The translations under genes and the position numbers were made by a program. A stretch of 34,286 nt of DNA, taken from assembly GCF_026168105.1 (NCBI RefSeq), contig NZ_LBMW01000065.1, positions 1 through 34,286 on the forward strand. The letters run 5' to 3'. The notes under the pieces were generated by a model that was not told where the DNA came from, made no database searches, and worked only from the letters and a program-made list of their open reading frames with translations. Within the stretch, counting starts at the first letter, position 1, and each line of letters begins with the position of its first letter. This document shows positions 15,804-23,443 of the stretch, piece by piece. This DNA is from Streptomyces hygroscopicus (GTDB lineage Bacteria > Actinomycetota > Actinomycetes > Streptomycetales > Streptomycetaceae).

Positions 15804-16601
15804 TCACCCCATGAGGGGCAGCAGGCCGCCGAGGTCTGCTCGTTCGCCGCTCGCGCCGACCTTGGCGTCGGCGAGTGCGGAGCGCCACTGCGTGCGGCCC
15901 GTCGCCAGCCGGATCCAGGTCAGCGGGTCGGTCTCGACGACGTTGGGCGGAGTGCCGCGGGTGTGGCGGGGGCCCTCGATGCACTGCACGACGGCGTAGG
16001 GCGGGATGCGCACCTCGGTCGAGGCGCCGGGCGCCTTCACGGCGAGCGCGTCGGCGAGCAGCCGGGTGCAGGCGGCGAGGGCCTGCCGGTCGTAGGGGAT
16101 GTCCAGCCCCGGGACGGCGGCGTTCAGGTCGTCGGTGTGGACGACGAGTTCGACGGTGCGGGTGACGAGGTAGTCGGCCAGCGGCATCGCGCCCGCGTTC
16201 GTGGCCAGCAGCCGGGTGCCGTGGTGTTCGGCGAGGCGCTCCGTGAGTCGCTGCGCAAGGCCCGCGAGAAAGGCGCCGGGGTCGGGATTCTCCTCAGCCA
16301 GTTTGTGGGCGACGTCGGCAATGGCCGCGGAGTTGGCGGAGGTCGAGAACGGCCAGTCGAGCACGGTGGCGTCCTGCCTGACCGGCTCCGGCGCGTCGAG
16401 GAACCGGATGACGGCCGCCAGGGCCATGCCGGTGTGGGCGACCAGCTCCCGTACGGACCAGTCGCCGAGCCGGGTGGGGAGCGCGAGTTGCTCGGGGGTG
16501 AGGGTGCCCACCGCGTTGCGCACATTCTCGAACTGTGCGAGAACCGCGGCCCGGGTCTTGACGGGGTCGTATGTGCGTGTGCGCTTCCTGGCCGGGGGCA
16601 T
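15804..16601 (-). CDS. Maleylpyruvate-isomerase / sterol-carrier family mycothiol-dependent protein
   Basis: A 265-residue soluble protein. The N-terminal half is a DinB-like four-helix domain of the mycothiol-dependent maleylpyruvate isomerase family, with the block LGDWSVRELVAHTGM (His56 a likely metal ligand) and TRTVELVVHTDDL (about 147-159). The C-terminal third looks like the small sterol-carrier-like module (TDPLTWIRLATGR). Such proteins use mycothiol, the actinobacterial thiol, but this one's substrate is unknown. The ATG at 16601 sits ten bases beyond the remnant described next. Downstream, its stop overlaps a possible GTG start of the META lipoprotein. Confidence 0.85.
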   Translation of the reverse strand: MPPARKRTRTYDPVKTRAAVLAQFENVRNAVGTLTPEQLALPTRLGDWSVRELVAHTGMALAAVIRFLDAPEPVRQDATVLDWPFSTSANSAAIADVAHKLAEENPDPGAFLAGLAQRLTERLAEHHGTRLLATNAGAMPLADYLVTRTVELVVHTDDLNAAVPGLDIPYDRQALAACTRLLADALAVKAPGASTEVRIPPYAVVQCIEGPRHTRGTPPNVVETDPLTWIRLATGRTQWRSALADAKVGASGERADLGGLLPLMG

Positions 16602-16611
16602 GCGGGTGAGC

Positions 16612-16683
16612 CTATGCCTTGACGGTGTACCCGCTCAGCCCCTTTTCGACCAGGTCGAAGGCGCGCCGGACACCCTCGGCGGC
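16612..16683 (-). pseudogene. Possible C-terminal remnant of a lost minus-strand gene
   Basis: About 23 codons ending at TAG (16614-16612) read as a plausible amphipathic C-terminal helix, VRRAFDLVEKGLSGYTVKA. At about 16670-16683 the sequence merges into the exporter remnant on the other strand. I infer that a deletion joined the 3' end of one gene to the middle of the divergent exporter gene. The parent family is not identifiable, and the stretch may be chance. Confidence 0.25.
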
Positions 16684-17565
16684 GCGCTCGCGGCCGCGTT
16701 CTCCGGCGCCCTGCTCCTGGTGTCGGACTGGGGCGGCAAGCGGTACGCATGGACGTCGCCGGTCGTCGTCGCCCTCGTCCTCACGGCCGTCGCGGCACTC
16801 GCCCTCTTCCTGTGGCGCCGGCTCAGGGCCCCCGAACCGGTGCTTCCGCCCTCCCTGTTCCGGGTCCGCGAACTGCGGCTGGGCTTCGCGATCCAGGCCC
16901 TCCTGGGCGGCGCGATGATGTGCGTCATCTACCACGTGCTGATCTATCTGCAGGTCGCGCGCGGCATCGCCGGCTCCTCGGCGGGCCTCTACCTGGTCCC
17001 GATGGCCGTCGGACTGACCGCGGCCGGTCGGCTCTCCGGCGCGCGCGGCTGGTCGGCGCGGACGTTCACCGTCAGCGGCACGGCGACCACCGTCCTCGCA
17101 CGTCCTCGCCTTCGCCCTCCTCGCCACGACCACGGGGACCGGCACCTCGCTGTGGCTGATCCGCGCCGAACTCCTGCTGGCCGGCGCGGGTTTCGGCCGG
17201 CTGATGGGCCAGCTGGGGCTGCTCGTCCAGAATGCCGCCCCGCGCCACCAGCTCGGCGTCGCCACCACGTCGATCCGCTTCTTCCAGACGCTGGGCAACG
17301 CCCTGGGCACCGCCGTCTTCGGCACCGTACTGGCCCGGCTGTACGCCGCCCACGGCCCCGGCGGCGACATCAGCGCCCTCGCCCGGCTCATCGGGGTGTC
17401 CCGCGCGGACGGCATTACCGTCTTCGCCGACGCGACCCGGGCGGCGTTCTGGGGCGGGGCCGGGCGATGGCGCTTGCCGCACTGCCGGCACTGAAGCTGC
17501 CGAGGGGCGGGCACGCGCCGGATGCGCCGGATGCGCCCTGGGAGAGCGAGCCGGTCGCGGCATGA
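16669..17565 (+). pseudogene. Decayed MFS drug exporter (DHA2/EmrB type), N-terminus lost and frameshifted
   Basis: The reading frames show the central and C-terminal half of a 14-helix major facilitator exporter: TALLLVSDWGGKRYAW-like start, VLPPSLFRVRELR, the helix LQVARGIAGSSAGLYLVPMAVGLT, then QNAAPRHQLGVATTSIRFFQTLGNALG and the tail PRGGHAPDAPDAPWESEPVAA. About 220 N-terminal residues are missing. A tandem duplication of 10 bases (17091-17100 and 17101-17110) shifts the frame by +1. A missing G near 17461-17464 shifts it back. No start codon or ribosome site is present. The gene is dead. Confidence 0.85.
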
Positions 17566-17568
17566 CGC

Positions 17569-17599
17569 AGGCCCCGCCCGTGGGAACCGGGCGGGGCCT
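17569..17599. terminator. Bidirectional terminator between the exporter relic and purL
   Basis: A perfect 12-bp GC-rich stem (AGGCCCCGCCCG and complement) around a 7-base loop. It lies between the relic and the purL stop and would end the purSQL transcript. Confidence 0.85.
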
Positions 17600-17657
17600 C
17601 CGCGACGTACGACCGCTCGATCGTACGACCACTCGGTCCTGCGACCGCTTGTGCGCG

Positions 17658-19916
17658 TTATGCGAGCAGTGCCGGGATGGTCTCCTCGTGTGCCTGCCGC
17701 AATTCCCGCAGGGACAGCTCGAACTCGCCCTGGAGCTCGACCGTGTCACCGTCCACGACACCGATGCGCGTGGCGGGCAGGCCGCGCGCGCCGCACATGT
17801 CGTTGAAGCGGACCTCCTCGGAGCGCGGCACGGCGACGATCGCACGGCCGGCCGACTCGGAGAAGAGGAAGGTGAACGCGTCGAAGCCGTCCGGCACGAT
17901 CAGCCGCGCGCCCTTGCCCCCGAGCAGCGCCGACTCGACCACGGCCTGGATCAGACCGCCGTCGGACAGGTCGTGCGCCGAGTCGATCATGCCGTCCCGG
18001 GAGGCGGAGATCAGGATCTCGGCCAGGAGCCGCTCGCGCTCCAGGTCGACCTGCGGGGGCAGACCGCCGAGGTGGTCGTGGACCACCTGCGACCAGGCCG
18101 AGCCGCCGAACTCCTCACGGGTGTCGCCGAGGAGGTAGAGCAGCTGGCCCTCCTCCTGGAAGGCGACCGGCGTACGGCGGGCGACGTCGTCGATGACACC
18201 CAGCACCGCCACGACCGGGGTCGGGTGGATGGCCGCCTCGCCGGTCTGGTTGTAGAGGGAGACGTTGCCGCCGGTCACCGGGGTGCCCAGCTGCTGACAG
18301 GCGTCGGCGAGACCGCGCACGGCCTCCGCGAACTGCCACATGACGGCCGGGTCCTCCGGCGAGCCGAAGTTCAGGCAGTCGGAGACGGCGAGCGGCTTGG
18401 CGCCGGTGGCCGCCACATTGCGGTACGCCTCGGCGAGGGCGAGCTGCGCGCCCGCGTACGGGTCGAGCTTCGCGTACCGGCCGTTGCCGTCGGTCGCGAT
18501 GGCGACGCCGAGCCCGGACTCCTCGTCGATGCGGATCATCCCGGAGTCCTCGGGCTGGGCGAGGACCGTGTTGCCCTGCACGAAGTGGTCGTACTGGGAG
18601 GTGATCCACTTCTTGGAGGCCTGGTTGGGGGAGGACACCAGCTTCAGGACCTGGTCCTTCAGCTCCTCGGAGCTCTCCGGCCGCGGAAGCTTGTTCGCGT
18701 CATCGGCCTGGAGCGCGTCCTGCCACTCCGGACGGGCGTACGGGCGCTCGTAGACCGGGCCCTCGTGCGCGACCGTCCGCGGGTCGACGTCGACGATCTT
18801 TCCGCCGTGCCAGTAGATCTCGAGCCGGTCGCCGTCCGTGACCTCGCCGATGACGGTGGCGATGACGTCCCACTTGGCGCAGATCTCCAGGAATCGGTCG
18901 ACCTTCTCCGGCTCGACGACCGCGCACATGCGTTCCTGCGACTCGCTCATGAGGATCTCCTCGGGCGAGAGCGTCGAGTCGCGCAGCGGCACGTCGTCCA
19001 GGGTCACGCGCATGCCGCCGGAGCCGTTCGAGGCCAGCTCGGAGGTGGCACACGACAGACCCGCGGCACCCAGGTCCTGGATGCCGACGACCAGCTTCTC
19101 CCTGAAGGCCTCCAGGGTGCACTCGATGAGGAGCTTCTCCTGGAAGGGGTCGCCGACCTGGACGGCCGGGCGCTTGGAGGGCTTGGCGTCGTCGAAGGTC
19201 TCGGAGGCGAGGATCGAGGCGCCGCCGATGCCGTCGCCGCCGGTACGGGCGCCGTACAGGATGACCTTGTTGCCCGCGCCGGACGCCTTCGCGAGGTGGA
19301 TGTCCTCGTGCCGCATCACGCCGATGGCGCCGGCGTTGACCAGCGGGTTGCCCTGGTAGCAGGCGTCGAAGACCACCTCGCCGCCGATGTTGGGCAGCCC
19401 CAGGCAGTTGCCGTAGCCGCCGATGCCGGCCACGACGCCCGGCAGGACACGCTTGGTGTCCGGGTGGTCGGCGGCGCCGAAGCGCAGTGGGTCGACGACC
19501 GCGACCGGCCGCGCGCCCATCGCGATGATGTCCCGGACGATGCCGCCGACGCCCGTGGCCGCGCCCTGGTAGGGCTCGACGTACGACGGGTGGTTGTGGG
19601 ACTCGACCTTGAAGGTCACGGCGTAGCCCTGGCCGACGTCCACGACGCCGGCGTTCTCGCCGATGCCCACGAGCAGGGCCTCGGACTCGGGGGCCTTCTC
19701 GCCGAACTGGCGGAGGTGGACCTTGGAGGACTTGTACGAGCAGTGCTCGGACCACATCACCGAGTACATGGCGAGCTCGGCGCCGGTGGGGCGGCGGCCC
19801 AGGATCTCGACGATCCGCTCGTACTCGTCCTTCTTCAGGCCGAGTTCGGCCCAGGGCAGCTCGACGTCGGGGGTCGCGGCCGCGTGCTCGACCGTGTCCA
19901 GAGGCGTCCGGCTCAT
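17658..19916 (-). CDS. purL: Phosphoribosylformylglycinamidine synthase II
   Basis: A 752-residue small-type PurL. It converts FGAR to FGAM with ATP and ammonia delivered from PurQ, in a complex with PurS. Typical blocks are MWSEHCSYKSSK (about 54-65), the ATP/substrate block KVESHNHPSYVEP (about 102-114), GATGVGGIVRDI, and the C-terminal SDGGLIQAVVESA. The ATG at 19916 overlaps the purQ stop as ATGA, indicating translational coupling. Length and order (purS-purQ-purL) are the Gram-positive arrangement. Confidence 0.98.
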   Translation of the reverse strand: MSRTPLDTVEHAAATPDVELPWAELGLKKDEYERIVEILGRRPTGAELAMYSVMWSEHCSYKSSKVHLRQFGEKAPESEALLVGIGENAGVVDVGQGYAVTFKVESHNHPSYVEPYQGAATGVGGIVRDIIAMGARPVAVVDPLRFGAADHPDTKRVLPGVVAGIGGYGNCLGLPNIGGEVVFDACYQGNPLVNAGAIGVMRHEDIHLAKASGAGNKVILYGARTGGDGIGGASILASETFDDAKPSKRPAVQVGDPFQEKLLIECTLEAFREKLVVGIQDLGAAGLSCATSELASNGSGGMRVTLDDVPLRDSTLSPEEILMSESQERMCAVVEPEKVDRFLEICAKWDVIATVIGEVTDGDRLEIYWHGGKIVDVDPRTVAHEGPVYERPYARPEWQDALQADDANKLPRPESSEELKDQVLKLVSSPNQASKKWITSQYDHFVQGNTVLAQPEDSGMIRIDEESGLGVAIATDGNGRYAKLDPYAGAQLALAEAYRNVAATGAKPLAVSDCLNFGSPEDPAVMWQFAEAVRGLADACQQLGTPVTGGNVSLYNQTGEAAIHPTPVVAVLGVIDDVARRTPVAFQEEGQLLYLLGDTREEFGGSAWSQVVHDHLGGLPPQVDLERERLLAEILISASRDGMIDSAHDLSDGGLIQAVVESALLGGKGARLIVPDGFDAFTFLFSESAGRAIVAVPRSEEVRFNDMCGARGLPATRIGVVDGDTVELQGEFELSLRELRQAHEETIPALLA

Positions 19917-20593
19917 GCGTTGACCAGCTTCTTGAGGATCGAGGTGAAGAACGGGAGGCCGTCGGTACGACCGGTACCGATCAGCGGCTCGACGGCGTGC
20001 TCGGGGTGCGGCATGAGGCCCACGACGTTCCCGGCCTCGTTGGTGATGCCGGCGATGTCCCGCAGCGAACCGTTGGGGTTGAAGTCCAGGTACCGGAAAG
20101 CGACCCGCCCCTCCGCCTCCAGCTTGTCGAGCGTGTACTCGTCGGCGACGTACCGGCCGTCCATGTTCTTCAGCGGGATGTGGATCTCCTGGCCGCTCGC
20201 GTAGTCGCTGGTCCAGGAGGTCTCCGCGTTCTCCACCCGCAGCTTCTGGTCGCGGCAGATGAAGTGGAGGTGGTTGTTGCCGAGCATCGCGCCCGGGAGG
20301 AGATGGGCCTCGGTGAGGATCTGGAAGCCGTTGCAGATGCCGAGGACCGGCAGCCCGGTCCTCGCCTGCTCGATGACCGTCTCCATCACCGGCGAGAAGC
20401 GGGAGATGGCACCTGCGCGCAGATAGTCGCCGTACGAGAAACCGCCGGGCAGCACCACGGCGTCGACCTGCTTGAGGTCCTTGTCCTTGTGCCAGAGGGC
20501 AACGGGTTCGGCGCCCGCGAGGCGGATCGCGCGCTGCGTGTCCCTGTCGTCAAGGCTCCCCGGGAAAGTGACGACGCCAATACGAGCGGTCAC
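19913..20593 (-). CDS. purQ: Phosphoribosylformylglycinamidine synthase I (glutaminase)
   Basis: A 226-residue class I glutamine amidotransferase that supplies ammonia to PurL. The nucleophile elbow is LGICNGFQ (Cys87), and the His/Glu pair is in MPHPEHA (His196, Glu198). The N-terminal RIGVVTFPGS and LPGGFSYGDYLRAGA blocks are typical. The GTG at 20593 overlaps the purS stop (GTGA), and its own stop overlaps the purL start, so the three genes are tightly coupled. Confidence 0.98.
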   Translation of the reverse strand: MTARIGVVTFPGSLDDRDTQRAIRLAGAEPVALWHKDKDLKQVDAVVLPGGFSYGDYLRAGAISRFSPVMETVIEQARTGLPVLGICNGFQILTEAHLLPGAMLGNNHLHFICRDQKLRVENAETSWTSDYASGQEIHIPLKNMDGRYVADEYTLDKLEAEGRVAFRYLDFNPNGSLRDIAGITNEAGNVVGLMPHPEHAVEPLIGTGRTDGLPFFTSILKKLVNA

Positions 20594-20853
20594 TTTGCGG
20601 CCTCCGCCACTTCCTCCACCTTGACGGTGAAGTCCTCGATCACGGTGTTGGCGAGGAAGGATTCCGCAAGATCACGGATGCGGGCGAGCGCGGCGTCGTC
20701 CACCGGTCCGTCCACCTCGAGTTCGAATCGCTTTCCCTGACGTACGTCGGAGATGCCTTCGAATCCGAGCCGCGGCAGTGCGCGCTGCACCGCCTGGCCC
20801 TGGGGGTCGAGGATCTCCGGCTTGAGCATGACGTCGACTACGACGCGTGCCAC
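20590..20853 (-). CDS. purS: FGAM synthase subunit PurS
   Basis: An 87-residue subunit that bridges PurQ and PurL. ARVVVDVMLKPEILDPQGQA and the FLANTVIEDF block identify it. I chose GTG 20853 because GGGAG lies five bases upstream. A GTG two codons earlier (20859) would overlap that ribosome site. The promoter must lie in the 360-base region shared with the divergent lsrL-type gene; TAGGAT (minus strand, about 20933) is one -10 candidate. Confidence 0.94.
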   Translation of the reverse strand: MARVVVDVMLKPEILDPQGQAVQRALPRLGFEGISDVRQGKRFELEVDGPVDDAALARIRDLAESFLANTVIEDFTVKVEEVAEAAK

Positions 20854-21214
20854 TGGCACTCCCGGTGTGTGGTGCTGAGCAGGTCCCTTCAGACTACCCG
20901 CACAAAATTTCTACTCGCGTAGATTCGTAGCATCCTACGTGACCGCCATCACGATCACGCATCGGCACGGGGGCCTGCACGGAAAATCCTCGGAAAAACC
21001 GCAGAAGAGCGGCGGCGGGTCATTGCGGACGGACACGCGGAAGTATTCAGGTGGTCTTCACAATGCAATGCCGGGCACTGTACAAATGAAAAGGCAATAC
21101 CCGATACTTTGCTCAATTACTGCCGGACAGTCGACATCTCCCCGACATCCGCCGGACGTCCGAGCACGTCATGGTGTGTGGTCGCGGAGGTGCCGCACGA
21201 AGGGACCGATATTC
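20854..21214. other. Divergent intergenic region between purS and the lsrL-type gene
   Basis: 361 bases without a gene. Near purS it is AT-richer, with short inverted repeats built on CGTAG/CTACG (about 20910-20940) that could be operator half-sites. Around 21040-21130 GC also falls, and a plus-strand promoter pair is visible there. The remainder shows nothing recognisable. Confidence 0.5.
21057..21086 (+). promoter_or_regulatory. Candidate promoter of the lsrL-type gene
   Basis: TTCACA (21057-21062), an 18-bp spacer and TACAAA (21081-21086). This would give a leader of about 120 bases. Confidence 0.45.
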
Positions 21215-21532
21215 GTGGCGCAGCGTGTCGTGGTCACTCTCTTTGACGACATCGACGGCTCAGAAGCGGCGGAAACGATCGCCTTCGGACTGGACGGCAA
21301 GTCGTACGAGATCGACCTCAACCGAGCCAATGCCAAGAAACTGCGTAAGGCACTGGCACCCTACGTCGAGGCCGGCCGCAAGAAGGCCAAGTCCGGGAAG
21401 GCGTACACGCACACGGCGCTGACGCCCGACCCGGCCGCCGTCCGCGCCTGGGCGCGCTCCAACAAGATGGACGTACCGCCGCGGGGCCGCATCCCCAAGA
21501 AGGTGTACGAGGCGTTCGCCGAGTCGCACTGA
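21215..21532 (+). CDS. lsrL: Lsr2-family nucleoid-associated protein (LsrL type)
   Basis: A 105-residue H-NS-like xenogeneic silencer. The N-terminal dimerisation domain starts AQRVVVTLFDDIDGSEAAET. The C-terminal DNA-binding domain ends in an AT-hook-like RGRIPKKVYEAF (Arg90-Gly91-Arg92), which inserts into the minor groove of AT-rich DNA. It is predicted to silence horizontally acquired genes. Streptomyces have two copies; the position next to purS suggests LsrL rather than the main Lsr2, from memory. The GTG at 21215 has AAGGGA nine bases upstream. A strong terminator follows six bases after the stop. Confidence 0.93.
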   Translation: MAQRVVVTLFDDIDGSEAAETIAFGLDGKSYEIDLNRANAKKLRKALAPYVEAGRKKAKSGKAYTHTALTPDPAAVRAWARSNKMDVPPRGRIPKKVYEAFAESH

Positions 21533-21538
21533 CGCGTT

Positions 21539-21578
21539 GCGGGGCCGGTCGGGGCCCCCTCGCCCCGACCGGCCCCGC
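21539..21578 (+). terminator. Terminator of the lsrL-type gene
   Basis: A perfect 16-bp stem (arms 21539-21554 and 21563-21578), starting 7 bases after the stop codon. The arms are very GC-rich. Confidence 0.9.
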
Positions 21579-21585
21579 TTCTGTC

Positions 21586-21680
21586 CGGGCCCCGCTTGCG
21601 TCCGGGGCCCGCTTGCGTCCGGGGCCCGCTTGCCCGGCCTCGCTTGTCCGGGGTCCTTGTCCGGGGTCCTAGTCCCGGGC
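21586..21680. repeat. GC-rich minisatellite, ~17-bp unit
   Basis: Roughly six decaying copies of a unit like CGCTTGCGTCCGGGGCC. The first three are nearly identical (17-18 bases); later ones shorten to about 13-15 bases. Confidence 0.7.
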
Positions 21681-21730
21681 TCGCCTGTTCGGGGCTCTCG
21701 GCCCGCCGTTGCTCCTTGTCGCGACCACAT

Positions 21731-21855
21731 CCATTGCGACCGCTCCCGATGCGGCTGCTCCAGATGCGACGGCTCGCGTGGCGGCCTCTCCCGATGCGAC
21801 CGGTCCCGATGCGGCTGCTCCCGATGCGACGGCTCGCGTGGCGGCCTCTCCCGTT
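21731..21855. repeat. 15-bp repeats arranged as a 60-bp tandem duplication
   Basis: A 60-base block is repeated almost exactly (21731-21790 against 21791-21850). Each block consists of four related 15-base units such as GATGCGGCTGCTCCC, GATGCGACGGCTCGC and GTGGCGGCCTCTCCC. The unit length keeps all frames open as pentapeptide repeats. Confidence 0.85.
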
Positions 21856-21920
21856 GTGGCCGCCCGGTGTGGCAGTCGTCCGTCCCGCGAGGGCCCAATC
21901 GATGCCTGGGGACAACCGAC

Positions 21921-21951
21921 TTGCGTGGACCCCCTGGCGATCAGCTAGAGT
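21921..21951 (+). promoter_or_regulatory. Promoter of tRNA-Gly(UCC)
   Basis: TTGCGT (21921-21926) and TAGAGT (21946-21951) with a 19-bp spacer, about 50 bases before the tRNA. Confidence 0.45.
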
Positions 21952-22001
21952 CTGGACCACGCCGAGGGGCAAGGCCGAAAGGCCGAGACCTGAGGAGTCA
22001 C

Positions 22002-22076
22002 GCGGGTGTAGTTCAGTAGCAGAACACCCCCTTTCCAAGGGGGAGGCGCAGTGTGCAATCCCTGTCACCCGCTCCA
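22002..22076 (+). tRNA. tRNA-Gly (anticodon TCC) with aberrant D-loop and T-arm
   Basis: The acceptor stem GCGGGTG/CACCCGC, D-stem GTTC/GAAC and anticodon stem CCCCC/GGGGG around TTTCCAA are perfect. The discriminator is T and CCA is encoded (22074-22076). The D-loop is AGTAGCA, so the invariant G18 is replaced by A. The T-arm reads CAGTG-TGCAATC-CCTGT: the stem pairs poorly in the standard register, and the TTC (T-psi-C) is TGC, giving G-T-G-C. A shifted register pairs better but needs an 8-10 base loop. All other tRNAs here are canonical. It may be a specialised glycyl-tRNA. Confidence 0.88.
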
Positions 22077-22189
22077 CGGCATCGGTCCGACCATCCATGA
22101 GGTCCCTTCCGCTCGAGGTTGTCGAGAGCTTGGGGACGATCAGGTAGGCTGGTGCTCGCACCGATCGGTGAAAGCCGGTCGGGGGCAAT

Positions 22190-22265
22190 GCGGACGTAGC
22201 TCAGTTGGTAGAGCGCAACCTTGCCAAGGTTGAGGTCGCGAGTTCGAGCCTCGTCGTCCGCTCCA
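22190..22265 (+). tRNA. tRNA-Gly (anticodon GCC), copy 1, CCA encoded
   Basis: A canonical cloverleaf: acceptor GCGGACG/CGTCCGC, anticodon stem CAACC/GGTTG around TTGCCAA (GCC), T-arm GCGAG-TTCGAGC-CTCGT, discriminator T at 22262, CCA at 22263-22265. TAGGCT at 22145-22150 is a probable -10 box. The tRNA body is identical to copy 2 at 26247. Confidence 0.96.
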
Positions 22266-22271
22266 GGTGGT

Positions 22272-22306
22272 AAAGGCCCCGGTCGGTCGACCGGGGCCTT
22301 TCTCAT
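22272..22306 (+). terminator. Terminator after tRNA-Gly(GCC) copy 1
   Basis: A perfect 13-bp stem AAAGGCCCCGGTC with loop GGTC, followed by TTTCTCATAT. It insulates the tRNAs from the ABC transporter operon. Confidence 0.9.
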
Positions 22307-22365
22307 ATACACGGTCCCTTGGGCCTTTCGCCTCGCCTCGTGCCGGGCGGGCTCCGTAGGGGTTC

Positions 22366-22392
22366 TGACATTTGTCATGTGGAGTGATGACA
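22366..22392 (+). promoter_or_regulatory. Operator region of the ABC/two-component operon
   Basis: TGACA-TT-TGTCA (22366-22377) is a perfect palindrome. Its right half also pairs with a third half-site, giving TGTCAT-N8-ATGACA (22373-22392). TTGTCA at 22372-22377 is itself a good -35 box without a good -10, which fits an activator-dependent promoter. The obvious candidate is the LuxR-type regulator encoded in the same operon. Confidence 0.6.
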
Positions 22393-22435
22393 TCGCGCAC
22401 TGCTCGCATGCTTCGTGCGCGGGGACGCTTGAACC

Positions 22436-23443
22436 ATGAACACGAACGAGCGCGATGAAGTGATCGAGGTCACTGATCTGCGACGTGTGTACGGGGGCGG
22501 CTTCGAAGCGGTACGCGGGATCACCTTCTCGGTGGCCCGGGGCGAGCTCTTCGCGCTCCTCGGCACCAATGGCGCGGGCAAGACCTCCACGGTCGAACTG
22601 CTGGAAGGCCTCGCGCAGCCGACCGGCGGCACGGTCCGCGTCCTTGGGCATGATCCGTACGACGAGCGGGCAGCCGTCCGCCCCAGAATCGGCGTGATGC
22701 TCCAGGAGGGCGGCTTCTCCTCGGAGCTGACGGTCACGGAAACCGTACGCATGTGGGCGGGCTGCACGAGCGGAGCGCGCCCCACCGGAGAGGCCCTGGA
22801 ACTGGTCGGCCTGGAGCGTCGCGCCGACGTTCGCGTGAAGCAGCTGTCCGGGGGCGAGAAGCGGCGCCTGGACCTCGCGCTCGCCCTCCTCGGACGCCCC
22901 GAGGTGCTCTTCCTGGACGAGCCGACGACGGGCCTGGATGCCGAAGGACGGCGGCACACCTGGGAGTTGGTACGAGACCTGCGCGCCCACGGCACGACGG
23001 TGGTGCTCACCACGCACTACCTGGAGGAAGCGGAGGAGCTGGCCGACCGGCTCGCGATACTCCACGAGGGTCGCGTCGCCGCCTCCGGCAGCCCGGCCGA
23101 GGTGACCGCGGCCCAGCCCTCCCGGATCTCCTTCGAACTGCCCGAGGGGTATCTCCTCGGGGACCTGCCGCCGCTGGGGAAGCTGGGCGTGACCGGACAC
23201 GAGACGAGCGGCCGCGCGGTCCGCCTGCGGACACGCGAGCTGCAACGCACGGCAACCGCACTGCTGTTGTGGGCCGAGCACGCCCGCGTCGAGCTGCGCG
23301 CCCTCGACATCAGGTCGGCCACGCTGGAGGAGGCCTTCCTGCGTATCGCCCGCGACGCGGGCGATACGCACGGGCCGTCCGAGCCCCCCGGGCACGGGAA
23401 CGGGGCGGCAAGGACGCCCATGGACAAGGAGGCGGTGGCATGA
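22436..23443 (+). CDS. ABC transporter ATP-binding protein
   Basis: A 335-residue ATPase of the DrrA/CcmA (ABC-2) exporter type. Walker A GTNGAGKT (43-50), Q-loop MLQEGG, signature LSGGE (137-141), Walker B VLFLDEP (157-163), and the H-loop in LTTHYLEEAEELADR. A C-terminal extension of about 110 residues follows the ATPase core. Together with the next gene it would form a membrane exporter; the substrate may be a lipid, antibiotic or peptide. The ATG at 22436 has a weak ribosome site. Its stop overlaps the permease start (ATGA). Confidence 0.95.
   Translation: MNTNERDEVIEVTDLRRVYGGGFEAVRGITFSVARGELFALLGTNGAGKTSTVELLEGLAQPTGGTVRVLGHDPYDERAAVRPRIGVMLQEGGFSSELTVTETVRMWAGCTSGARPTGEALELVGLERRADVRVKQLSGGEKRRLDLALALLGRPEVLFLDEPTTGLDAEGRRHTWELVRDLRAHGTTVVLTTHYLEEAEELADRLAILHEGRVAASGSPAEVTAAQPSRISFELPEGYLLGDLPPLGKLGVTGHETSGRAVRLRTRELQRTATALLLWAEHARVELRALDIRSATLEEAFLRIARDAGDTHGPSEPPGHGNGAARTPMDKEAVA

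Larger units (their letters stand above)
21533..22001. other. Repeat-rich gene-free region between the lsrL-type gene and tRNA-Gly(UCC)
   Basis: It contains the lsrL terminator, two adjacent minisatellites and a tRNA promoter. Several overlapping open frames on both strands span the repeats. None has a ribosome site or resembles a known protein, so I treat them as artefacts. Confidence 0.6.

Noticed and set aside
17232..20204. A 990-codon plus-strand frame over purL
   Set aside because: Antisense shadow of purL and purQ with no domain; the minus-strand genes are unambiguous.
21586..21855. CRISPR array
   Set aside because: The repeats are contiguous, with units of 15-18 bp, no unique spacers and no cas genes.
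21537..22019. A 160-codon plus-strand frame with Cys every five residues
   Set aside because: It follows from the 15-bp repeats, has no ribosome site, begins inside the lsrL terminator and ends inside the tRNA. The other frames look equally repetitive.
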